From Collybiopsis luxurians FD-317 M1 (lineage: Eukaryota > Basidiomycota > Agaricomycetes > Agaricales > Omphalotaceae), in contig KN834862.1 in NCBI GenBank assembly GCA_000827265.1, positions 1 to 64,000 of the forward strand: a DNA stretch of 64,000 bases, read 5' to 3'. Below the pieces are notes generated by a model. The model searched no databases, was not told the origin of the DNA, and saw nothing but the letters and a program-made list of their open reading frames with translations. A program made the position numbers and the translations under genes. This document shows, in pieces, positions 1 through 10,449 of the stretch (positions within the stretch are counted from its first letter, which is position 1; the number at the start of each line of letters is the position of its first letter).

Positions 1-1069
1 ATATAACCTCCTCCCTATCTCCACTCCACACGGTATCATTGTTCTTTTTCTATTTCGTTCCCACTGTCATTGTTTTATTAATGAACTGTCCTTGTTTCTC
101 TTCTCGCATCTGTCGCATGACCACATGCTCCATACCTTTTATTCTCGTAGCTGTCACCTAGCTATTGTCTTCCAGTAGCATTAGTTTCTCGTCTTATCCT
201 CCAGTAGCATTAGTCTCTCTTACAGCTTACTACAGTATATATACCTACCACCTTTAACCTGAGTCCCTATCTTGACCTCTCTGTCGATTGGGACCAGGTG
301 AGTATCCTGCTTGTACCAGTAGACTATTTAATTAACTCTGTCGATTGGGACCAGACTCTACCTAAACTGATTACCGTGTTCTTGAAAGCCACTCCGCTGT
401 AAACCGCTTCGTGACAATTAGTTACAATTTACTAGCCTTGAGTCAAGCTCAATCAAATCATCAAAAGACAATTAGTCTATCAAAATTCTTGCCACTGATA
501 GACTTCCTGGGAATAACGAAGTACTTCTCGGGGAACCTCCATGCAGATGCCAAGATACTGATAGGATGGTATTAATTATTTCTTTTGTCTTTTGGCACAT
601 CTTGACACGTCATGCACAAATTCTCTGATGAATCTCAGTGCAAGGTAAGTAGTGTCTTTACATCGCTCCCATTGCTCCAAATACCAAGCTGATTCCTAGA
701 GTTTTCTTTTGTCTTTTAACCACATCTGGATGCTTCTCCAACAATTGTGCGATATGCATTGCACAACTCTTTCTTTTTCTTTGTCTTTTCAGAGTGCTCG
801 CTTGGTGCAACGTAAGTGTCATTTCCAATATCCCAGCCAGCTGATTCTCATCAATTTTGTCTCTTTGTCTTTTTGAGAACCTGAACTGACAGTCGCATCA
901 GTTCAAGATCTGGCTTCAGTGCACTCTTATCGCATACTAACCCGTCATTTTCCAAGGATAAGAGTATATAAGCCCTGCTCCCGAGCCCATTGCCCACTAC
1001 TTTTTTTCACAAGGCCCAGTGCCCAGATGCAAACTTTCTCTCTTTTCCTTCTCATAGACGCCAACCTTC
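1..1069. other. Upstream region with possible unassigned small exons
   Basis: No complete gene is seen. The stretch is pyrimidine-rich and carries good donor signals (GTGAGT near 299, GTAAGT at 643 and 812). The decamer TTTGTCTTTT occurs four times, at 584, 708, 780 and 864. The third copy runs into a CAG acceptor that, with the donor at 812, would delimit a 19-nt exon (793-811). A 19-bp motif starting CTCTGTCGATTGGGACCAG is repeated near 281 and 338. This could be the 5' leader or 3' remains of a spliced gene, but no reading frame could be tied together. Confidence 0.35.
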
Positions 1070-3626
1070 ATGTCATCTTTCCTCAACATTTTTCCCTTCA
1101 ACGTGCCTTTGCCTTATGCTCAAAAGAGAGATATTGAAGACGCAGATGAGAGCAGCAATTCCATGAAACATTCAATGATCCCCAAGTCTTACAACTGCCC
1201 CAACAAAAAATGGGCAGTTGCTGGCCTGGATCACACAGCATTTGATAAAGTCTGTGTTTTCTTCATACCTATCTGCCTAATTCACAAATGTGACTACAGG
1301 AAAGGAATGCTAGGAGGAGTGTTGAAAGGCATCTTGATGATGTCATCAAACACAATCAAGTTCTCATTGAAGCAAATGCAAATCTTGAAGCCCAACGTGC
1401 TGAGATCGTGAGTTTGTTGCTTTAATCTCATGGCTTCAGGATCACTGAATGCTTATGCAGACTCGGGCGGTATCAGAAGGAACGCAGAACACTGGCTCCT
1501 CTTCAATGGTCAGTTCTGTGCCCTTTTTAGCTGCACATATAAACCATAACTTGCATGCTTTTCCCACAGATGGACAATTTCCAGCAAACATTGCTCGAAC
1601 AAATGGCCATCGATGAGCCTGATAAAGATAGCTTGATTGCATCTCTTGTATTGTTTCTTCTTTTCTGTATCATCCCACACCTCATCCTTTTTCCTTAGAC
1701 CGGACAACTGAAGGAGGCGGAAGAACAAGTCAGTAACATACTGTTACTGACAGCCATCCGCTCATTTCCTCTAGAACAAGAAAATGCAAGAGGCTCACTC
1801 GAAACTAACTCAAGATACTGAGCGCCTACATTCAGTAAGTCAAAAGTGTGTTGTATCTTCAACTCATAACTCATAATGTCATCAATCTGTGCAGGATCTT
1901 GAAGACCTGGTACGCTGCTCAATCTAATTTTTTGACTACTCTAAATGAAGCATCAGCGGCAAAATCTTGAGAGCGTTCTTCAGGACCGGGAGAAGGATGC
2001 AAAGGATATTGAAGAAACGGTATGTCTTCCTGTTTTTCTCGCTCAAGCTGTCTAATGGGATTGTAGGCAAAAGCTCGCAACGAAGCATTGCGAGCAAAGG
2101 TGACATCTCTTCCCAACTTGAATGTCAGGACAAGTTTTTATTCAACATATGCAGGAGGGACAGGAGACTGAATTACAGAACCTCAGAAACCAAAACAGAT
2201 CCCACCGACGCACGTCTGCTCAGCAGTCACCCCCACAGCCGCCTCATCAAACTCTCCAACAACCTTCCCAACAACCTCCCCCTCCTCCTCTGCCGCCTCA
2301 ACAATCTCCCTGTAACAAGGATGTGAACATGGAGAATGAAGACAGTGCCTCCGCCGCTCCTTGAGCTCCTGCCTTTGACTTGAACACTTTGATTCAAGCG
2401 GCTGTAAATCAGGCCCTTGCAGCATTTCAGGCTGCAAATCTGTCGAGTCCACAAACTCCTCGAAGTTCGCAGCGTAAAAATCAGAATCCAAAGGAAGGAA
2501 CACCTGCCCATCGTCGTAAGATAAAGAAGGCTGCATTGGATGCACTCGAAATAGATGCAGAGAGAGCATGGAGGGTATGTGGTGCATATACATACTGTGA
2601 GGATGCAGTACAATTGACCTATTTCTCATTTAGAACTTTATGCGGCACTGTTTCCGCACCACTACAGGACAGGAACTAATCACCAACTTCGCAAGCTACA
2701 CCCCCATCGACGACGCTATAGCAACAGCCTATCAGGACAGCACAGGTTCAGGACCTGCAGATCTTGATGGCTGTCGTTACCATCTTTTCTTCAGCGAAAA
2801 CTATCAAACCTCTAGGTGGAATAAGGCGGTCATAGAAAATATGCTAGAGATGGCCAATGGCGAGCAGCAAAAGTACCACTTGGATGGTGACCTGAACATC
2901 AACGTTCACCGAGCGATAATGTGGGACTTCATCAAACAAGCCCAGTGTTCTTGGAGTGCTTACAATGTTTGTCTTACAAATGAAGGCAGGGCCGAAACTC
3001 AAGGTCAGGCCCGCATATGCACTGATGGCTACAGAGAATGCCGCAGCAATGACACCCACCTCAACTCTTGCAAACATCAGGCATGTTTTTGATTTGATTT
3101 TACTTCTTTGAAATCCAATATCTGAACCCTTGAATAGAAGTTCGAACGTCGAAGAGACAGGGTCAAGTTGTTGTTGCAAGAGCCACTTTCCAACCTGGAT
3201 CAAGCAAAGTTTCAAAGAGCTAGTGACGTACTCGAGAGACTTGGCAGCAAGGGGCAGTCATCGGAGGAGGAGTCAGATTCAGAGTCCGGAGTGTTGAAAG
3301 TCACTATTCCGCATTACCGGCGCCAAGTTGTCACTGAGATGATGAAGGATCTGGATTTACGCATCAAAGAAATAACCGATTCCGTGGCCCAACAGTCAGG
3401 CAAGAAAATTCTGCCACAACCATTGCACAACCGCTGGAGGGTCCAGACGATGAGTGAATGGACAGTTAGAAAGGGTCTTCCTCGCTCCCTCTATCATCGT
3501 CGTTTTCTGGGGACACTTCATGTAGCCACCCTCGAGGACTTCAAAATCAACGACAAAGAGATTACCGGATTTGACCAATGGGCGCTGGCAATGCAGGCTG
3601 ATTCTGATACTGATGCTGATATCTAG
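1070..3626 (+). pseudogene. Multi-exon coiled-coil protein of a basidiomycete-specific family, interrupted by an in-frame TGA
   Basis: Twelve exons join in frame: 1070-1249, 1300-1407, 1461-1508, 1570-1647, 1699-1728, 1775-1834, 1895-1909, 1951-2019, 2067-2099, 2155-2574, 2634-3080, 3138-3626. The product would be 658 codons. Small exons 2-9 encode charged, heptad-like coiled coil. Exon 10 carries a Gln/Pro-rich linker followed by a basic stretch. Exons 11-12 encode a conserved-looking C-terminal domain (motifs WNKAVIENML, LPRSLYHRRFLGTL) ending in an acidic tail. I recognise this as a hypothetical-protein family common in mushrooms but know no function. A TGA at 2362-2364 falls in frame inside exon 10 with open coding continuing directly after it, as expected from CGA to TGA. 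The last intron seems to use a GC donor (GCATGT at 3081). Alternatives are a sequencing error at the TGA, a hidden intron, or two shorter proteins. Confidence 0.6.
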
Positions 3627-4587
3627 TGCATGTCTTTAGCTTTGCTAGGACTTTTTTAGGACTTCTTTTCTAACTGCGTCAGGATGCCAGTTGTGTATTT
3701 TTGTATCCTACTACGATTCAATTATATTTCTTGTCGCTCTTCACCTGTTGTCCATCCGCAACTACAGCAGCAAAGGAACCTTTCAAAATTCAGGTTTGCA
3801 GCTCTGGCGGTCCGCAATGATGAAAAACTACAACAGCAAGGTACCATTCGATCCTCGGTCTGTAAGTTTTCCTCTTGAAGTCTGTGTTTTACGACCCTGA
3901 CAGTTTCTAGTGGGCAATTCACCTTCCCAACTCCTCTCGCCAAACTAGATCAAGCTCTTGACTATACGGGCCCCGTATAATCACAGCCATACCACAAATG
4001 CGTCGGAGTTTTACTGTCATGTCTCCTCGTGACATTCACGCAGCCGTTAACATGACAACGCTCCTGCGTCAAACTCTTGACGCGGCATTGTTCTTTTGGC
4101 TCAGCCAATAGATTAGCTTTCGGATGGACTTTCAACTCCTCTGAGGTAGGGATAGATAGATCATGTTTCACATTGTATTTCAGGTGTACTGAAACTATAC
4201 TATTCAGTTGAAATTGAGGCTCAACAGAAATTCACCGTTTCATCCAAGATGATATCAGTACTGAAACTAATTGTATCATTTAGGATTTCCGCTCATCTGA
4301 AAGTTCTCGTATCAGTTGTCCTTTCGTTTTGTTTGCTAGATACGCTGATATGTAGTCTTTCTATGGTATTTTCAAACAAAATGGAACTTTGTATTTCACT
4401 CGATGTTTTATTTAAATTGATATGTGTGATAAAACGTACTGTTTCAAGTTTGCTTTCTGCTCTGCAGAAATTATACTAATTTTGGTATGTATCGAGATCT
4501 GCTCTAATTTTCAGTGTAAGCCCCACCGTTACTCGCCAAATCAGACTTTCAAAGACTCACTACTTCCCCTAAACTTATTTTTTTCAT
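3627..4587. other. Intergenic region, no gene seen
   Basis: AT-rich sequence with no spliced reading frame that I can support. It separates the coiled-coil gene from the outer edge of the left duplication arm. Confidence 0.5.
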
Positions 4588-4632
4588 CAAGTGCTGTTCT
4601 CTGAAAAAGCACTGCGATACCAATGAAGATAC

Positions 4633-5311
4633 TCAATACTGCAAATAGAAATCAACAGGATGGGACTCACCCAATCTTTGAACATCACAGGTGGAAGAAT
4701 ATCGACTAGTTCTGACAATGGAGTATCAGCAAGTATCGGCTGGATGTCCTTAACTAGCTCGTGATAATCATGCTTGGCTGCAAACTCTAGTATTCGTTTA
4801 GGGTGCTCTCGTTCAAAGTCCCTATATCATCATGAGCGATTCTCAGTCAACCCCCACTATGAGTGTATATTGAAATGAGCCCTCCCACCTTAATTGATAA
4901 ACACAAGTAATACACGCTGCAAACACTTGGTATTTCTCTGCAGCTTCTGCGAGCAGCAATAGAGAATCAAGATCCAGACTCCTCAACGATGGGAATTGGC
5001 GAGGGTACACAAACTGAAATAGCAGTTCGAGAGTTGCTGATGACTCGGTGAGGCGCACGGTCTCTTTCAAGTCTTCGTCGCGGGAGATATCTGCAGGTGG
5101 AAAGCCTCCTGTGGTATATTGAAGGTTATTTTTGTGCAAGTGGAAGTGAACATTGTCCGATGATTGTACGATGAGGTCGGCATCAGCTGAGTTAACTGAG
5201 AGTGGTTATAGTGAGGATTCAAGGAATACAGCTCGATAGAACACCTCGGGTTAACTTACACAAGGTACTGGACTTGGGACGGGGCTCAGAGTCAGAAGGA
5301 GTACGTAGCAT
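4633..5311 (-). CDS. BTB/POZ domain protein
   Basis: Four exons read on the minus strand, 5311-5260, 5195-4889, 4821-4671 and 4638-4633, give 171 residues. The start is the first ATG of the first exon. A BTB-type fold is suggested by the N-terminal segment DADLIVQSSDNVHFHLHKN, the later LELLFQFVYPRQFP and the helical LLLLAEAAEKYQV, the usual order of a BTB core. BTB domains mediate homo- or heterodimerisation and often recruit substrates to cullin-3 ligases. Such short BTB-only proteins are abundant in Agaricomycetes, with unknown individual roles. It is transcribed away from the CoA-transferase gene. The copy in the right arm has a destroyed splice acceptor and a 22-bp deletion, so this is the functional member of the pair. 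Confidence 0.8.
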
Positions 5312-6754
5312 AGTTTAAAAGGCTAGGGCAGTGCTATAGTAGAGAGACGAGGCATGTACCATGGGATGGAGCACTAAAGGTTTAAATGCCCCCTGTAGTC
5401 TAGCACGCGCCGCAGCTCATGGCTGGGTCATGTTCAGCTTTCTATACAGCCACTTTATCTGATTGAATACAGATAATCACTATGAGTATTCGAGTGGAAG
5501 ACCGTAGAAGCACATTAATTGCGCTTTATCGACGCTCATCTGCTTCAGAGCGGCAGTAAATCTGCGGAAACACAGTCCAAATTGCTTTTGGGATCCATGG
5601 CTGCCATTTCAAGAATAGAAAGAATGTGGACGTACAAGTCAGGCAAGCTGCCGCGAGCAGCACATCCATAGACGCCGAGCGCTTGAGCGCTAGAGTTTAC
5701 TTTCTTTGCTTGCCGTTCCCCAACTCTTTTCCCTCGAATTCAGCCGTGCCCACCCGATCTTTCTGCTCCTTTGTTACAGTGTTCACACACTCTATACATC
5801 ATGTTATCGAAACCTAGGAGTTGGTTGTAAAACTTGCCAACCTGAGACACATTCGAAAGCTGAGGGCGTCTTTTGTGATAAAGAGTAGTGGTAGAGTTAT
5901 CAGATTCGGTGGATAGGAATCTTTATCAAAAAGGTACCTTCAAGTTTACCAACTGTCTTTGGAGGGTATCTCAGCTGAAGAAGGGTGAGTATTGTCTTAC
6001 TAACTTGAAGTTTCAAAATTCGAACGTAACCTTCTTATTTCATAGGTCAATGAATACCTTATAGCTATGAGTAAGAAGAGCTTTGACTGATATGTTACCC
6101 ATTTCTATTCTCTTCCCGAAGAAAGTGTATACTTGAAGTCGATTAACGAATAAACGGTGGGTAAAAGCGAGCTAGAAATGTCATTGTGCCTTCGGTATCA
6201 TACATCCTCCGAGTCGCCATTTGAATGAATAATTTCAAATGTTCTGAAGGGGGTAGTCAGCGCCATATAGCAAGCCGTAGTTTTCATAATGGCATTTGGT
6301 AAGTCTGGTCGATTTCTATTCGTCAATGAGCTAGAATTGATCGATATTGATCTTTGGTTCCCCTCGCCCTTCTATCTCCCTCTTCGTCCAGCTGACAACC
6401 GGTTCTCTTGAGAAAGCTTCGGCTGAGGAATAGACAGTCCCACTATGGTTGTATGGGTTGGAATCGGTTTTCAGGTCAGTATAACAATTTTTAGTCTCTC
6501 CCGTCTTTACTGACCGCCGGTGTTGTTTAATGGTTCATAGGTCGTAAGCTAACTCCTCGCATGATCGATGTTGTAATCTGAGAACAAATACTATCTTACA
6601 TGGTCATAAGGACATTAGTATTGGTGTTCAGCTCAAAGGACCGCGTCCGCGGCGCCCGATCCACCTTTTCCCCAAGTACCGGTTACGTTAGTAACCGCCT
6701 CAGTTTATTTAATCCTGGCCAGACGATTCGCATCGCTGGCTCCTTCCTACACTC
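5312..6754. other. Spacer between divergent BTB and CoA-transferase genes
   Basis: About 1.4 kb shared by both duplication arms. It should contain the two divergent promoters and possibly 5' untranslated exons of the CoA-transferase gene: an ATG followed closely by a GTAAGT donor occurs near 6290 in both arms. A 60-codon open frame is present in both copies (5706-5888 here), but its differences change residues freely, so I do not call it a gene. Confidence 0.5.
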
Positions 6755-8771
6755 ATGGACGATTCCGCTAACTATTCCGTCCTTCACGAAGCGCAAATTC
6801 TCTTCGAGAATGGCATCCTGAGGAACCCTCTAATGAAAGGTCTTCCAACTGAACTGGAATCGTTGAGCAAACATGTAAGGTTTGAAGGTTCCTCGAAACC
6901 GAATATACCCATCAACTGGCGATTTGCGGAGAGTATTTCAGCGCTGAAAGCGTTTGAAGCAACGATGCTCAACTCCCTTATCACTCGCAAGTACAAAATC
7001 GAGCCGGCCGATGTCGTTATCAACACGTACGTTACCTTCTTATAACGCTTACTTGACTGCGAATTTATTTATTTTACATGCTAGGGATCATGCATCTTTG
7101 TTTTTCATGTCTATTGTACTCGCACAGTACATGAAGGATGGAAAGCCTACGCTCATGAACCCTCTATCCGAAAATATCTCGAAGCTTTTTCCCAACGAGG
7201 ACAAGCATCGAAGCCAAGCTAGCTTACACAGAATACTAACCACCAACATTTACAAGACAAAAGATGGGCGATTTTACCATGTACACGGTGAGCTATGATG
7301 GTGTCCTCTACCTGAGTTTTCTTTTCACTAAACGACATGGGCAGGGAGCATGAACCCTGAACCATCCCTCACGGCCTTGGGATTACCTCTCGAGGGCCAA
7401 TCGGATGATACGTATGACTTTGTAGTAGAGCGAATACAATCCGTAGTATCTCAGATTGACTCTACCACTTTGGACGAGCTCATGAATGAACAATATCGTC
7501 AAGCAGGCACCATCGCACAAACCACAGATGAGTATCTCTCCAGCGAACACGGTCAGAAAGGTGGTCAAATCGGACTTTACGAAATCGTGAAGGATCCTAC
7601 TTCCGCCCAGCGTGCATCATGGTGGCCAGACCACGCAAGCTTTCCGTCGTCTCCCAAGAGACCACTCGCAGGTCTTAAAGTCGTTGACATTACCAGAGTT
7701 ATTGCCGGCCCTACCATAACTCGAGGGTTAGCTGAGATGGGTGCAAGTGTGATGCGTGTCACCTCTCCTCATGTTACCGATTTTTCTTCTACACACCACG
7801 ATCTCAACTGGGGAAAGTGGAACTGCCATTTACATCTCAAGGATGAGAAGGATAAGGAGAAGCTGAGGGATCTGATTCGAGAAGCGGATGTGGTTGTGGA
7901 TGGGTATCGACCTGGCGTTATGGAATATCTTGGATTTGGTCGTCAGGCCGTATTCGACCTGGTGAAGGACCGTTCGCATGGGATACTTCATGTTCGGGAA
8001 AATTGCTATGGGTGGCATGGTCCTTGGAGCCATCGAAGTGGGTGGCAGCAAATTAGCGATGCGGTGAGTGAAAAATCATGAACCTCGCAGAATACTGATA
8101 TAATCCTTGTTTAGTGTTGTGGTGTTTCGATGTCCTACGGTCGCGCAATGGGTAACGATGAGGCAGTAACACCAGTCTTCCCCAACTCAGACTATTGGTA
8201 AGGATAACCCAGTTCCGTGCTCTCTAGTGATTGTACTGAAATTGGGTTTTGTAGTACTGGGGTCTGTGGAAGTGCAGGTGTATTGGATGCGCTCATCAGG
8301 CGTGCCGAAACCGGGGGAAGCTACGGTGTAGATGTACGTAGATTTTTTTCCTCTTAGAATGTTTTATGCTAATCACAAATATGCATTCACCCGAACAACT
8401 AGGCCTCCCTCAACTACTATTCACAATGGCTTATTCGTTCATGCGGTACATACAATGGAAATGTGTGGAACGATCTGTGGACACGACATGGCTCCCCTGT
8501 GTTCCGACACTACCACACTATGCAATATACGGTACCAGAGATGCTACGACTGCTTCGTCAATATGACACCGAAACCCTTTTCCAACCAGCATTCTTTGAG
8601 CATCGAAGAGCTGAGAGTATCAACACATCTTTTGTCCTAGTCAAGCCAATTGCACAATTTCAGAATGGCATCGTGGATCTCAAGTACAATGTTGGTACAC
8701 GAGGAAATGGTGTCGATCAGCCGGTCTGGCCCAAGGACTTGACAGTAGAGATTGTGACGTCTGACAATTAA
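6755..8771 (+). CDS. Class III CoA-transferase (CaiB/BaiF family), left copy
   Basis: Six exons, 6755-7026, 7085-7287, 7345-8063, 8115-8197, 8255-8333 and 8403-8771, give 574 residues. The central part carries the family hallmarks: GLKVVDITRVIAGPTITRG with AEMGASVMRV, then NWGKWNCHLHL with ADVVVDGYRPGVME. These match the N-terminal half of CaiB/formyl-CoA transferase-type enzymes, which move CoA between carboxylic acids, or racemise alpha-methylacyl-CoA in one branch. The substrate cannot be told from sequence. The start at MDDSANYS is the first ATG giving an unbroken spliced frame; additional 5' exons are possible. A second, also intact, copy lies in the right arm at 59977-61995. The encoded protein is probably cytosolic or peroxisomal; no signal peptide is seen. 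Confidence 0.87.
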
Positions 8772-9349
8772 AGAAATATGATTGAACGTAAGGTGGTGCA
8801 TTTTCTTTCTAATATAGCATAGTCCATGAAGAGCGTTCATGTCTATTTTAGACCACTGCAGAGAATAATTGTGTAACGGAATTTTTATTGGAGATGTTCA
8901 TCTATCGCGAAGGATCTGTGTATGTATTCTCATTCAACTCCGATTTCCGACGAACCGCAAAAGCTTGAGTCTCTTAGCTGATTGACGACTGATTGCAGCT
9001 AGGAATGGTTGGGAGGCTAGCTGAAATTGCGAAGTGGTGCATAGTGGCTGAATGAATTTCGTAGCAGACAGTTGATGGTTTGGATTTGTGAGGCGCAGGA
9101 GGTTATGACATCGGCGTCAGAGTTTGATGTGAATTTAATTTCTCAGTTTCTCGAAACTGCCATCTTGAGCTGAAATTTGAGCAGTTCATTCGAGTCCACC
9201 ATCGATAGTGCCTATGCAATCTGCTGGCAGCAGGCATGAGCCACTTATCGTAAATAAGTCGCCATACGGTTCTGTCCCAGTAAGCCAATATCCGAATACA
9301 ACTGGCCGATAAATTCTTCTCCATTGCCCTGTAAAAAATTTCTGCCCAG
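8772..9349. other. Spacer between CoA-transferase gene and APSES remnant
   Basis: No gene seen. The matching stretch of the right arm contains an expanded 8-bp repeat that is absent here, where only a single unit-like stretch is present near 9140. Confidence 0.45.
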
Positions 9350-10208
9350 GTTTACGAGCGCTGGATCCAGGACACTATTGTGATGAGTGGGCAAGCTGGT
9401 TCCTATGTCAACGCCTCACAAATTCTTCAAATCGCGCAAATAGAAGAAAGAAGACGAGGAACTATCTTGGACAAAGAGATCCTTCCGGGCGAACATGAAG
9501 TTGTAAAAGGTAGTGGCGCATACCATGGCATCTGGTTGTCCCTAGTAAAAACAAAATGCTGAATGTGATCAATCTCCGTGTAGGATTCCGCTCAAATGAG
9601 AGCGTGAACTTGCAAGGAAGCATGGCGTGCTCTCTTTACTTTCCCCTATCTTCAACCCCACTCCTCCCTCTGACTGTCGAGAATGCTTTATAAATTTAGA
9701 GGAAACTAAAAAGATGTTTATGTATGGGATCTTACGGTCGGCTTCTTCCCAGATTCCAAACTCTGGAACGGTCTTCCTGCAGCAAACGAACAAGGATAAT
9801 TCGCAGTCAGCTGGTGAAGCTGATCAGTCAAGATTCCCTTCCCACGTGACGACTTCATCTTTCTGCTCACATTCGCCATCTTCTCCCCTGATGTATCTAA
9901 CCAGTAGTGCTCGGAAACGACTGAGGGCTGTAAACCAGCTAGATGACTCAATAGCGGGGACCAAAACCCTCCAGCTAAACGACTACGAAACGATGCTCCT
10001 TTAAATACCATACATTTGCGAGCTTCTTAACTCACTCCTCCCCGATGGTTGATCAGTGAAGACGAGGGAGTAGAACGAGATGAGGAACATGAAGACGAAA
10101 CTGACAGTGAAGCCAGCGAGACCGAAACCACTGCATCCTCTGATACACCGCGAAAAAATTGCAAATCACTGTTCAAATCCATCAAAGCGAAGGAAAACGA
10201 ATCAATAG
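9350..10208 (+). pseudogene. APSES (KilA-N-type) DNA-binding protein remnant, left copy
   Basis: Exon 9350-9534 encodes VYERWIQDTIVM, then SYVNASQILQIAQIEERRRG, EILPGEHEVVKG and GAYHGIW. It continues at 9584 with IPLK, a TGA (9597-9599), then ERELARKHGVLSLLSPIF. This is the complete order of an Mbp1/Swi4-type APSES domain, the fungal cell-cycle and development DNA-binding module. The TGA sits where the family normally has a charged residue and is consistent with CGA to TGA. The frame then stays open to 10004 through a Ser-rich region. A further acidic segment (SEDEGVERDEEHEDETDSE) follows after 10053 and breaks off at the inner edge of the duplication. No upstream exon or start codon was found, and the ankyrin repeats usual for Mbp1 are missing. 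Confidence 0.75.
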
Positions 10209-10449
10209 CTTTAGCACATGAAATGCCACGTTGTTCATCACGTCGCGTCGCGTCACGCCACGCCACAGGCGAGTTTGGTAATGTTCAGTGTATTAACCAT
10301 CCGCCATACATCTGCTTTGTTTTTCACCTGAATGCTCACCTCGACCCTTTGACGGACTTGACGGCAGCGTTTTGCTTCGCAGAATACTCAGTCCGCCTTC
10401 TTTTACTGTATTCACAACTAGTACTATTTCTAAAACGAGTATTATACGT
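10209..10449. other. Short spacer at the inner edge of the left arm
   Basis: Unique sequence between the duplication edge and the stop codon of the HNH gene. Nothing recognisable. Confidence 0.4.

Larger units (their letters stand above)
4588..10208. repeat. Left arm of a large inverted duplication (partner 58488-63945)
   Basis: Reading this segment on the plus strand matches the minus strand of 58488-63945 almost throughout: BTB gene, spacer, CoA-transferase gene and APSES remnant in the same order. Divergence consists of scattered substitutions and small indels. The outer edge lies near the shared words around 4588 and 63945. The inner edge lies just after the shared motif AATCAATAGCTTTA at about 10208 and 58490. 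The arms are about 5.6 and 5.5 kb long and about 48 kb apart. The left arm has an intact BTB gene and the right arm a broken one. Confidence 0.9.

Noticed and set aside
5706..5888. A 60-codon frame of equal length in both duplication arms (also 62852-63034)
   Set aside because: Most differences between the two copies change the residue, as expected for non-coding sequence; no domain.
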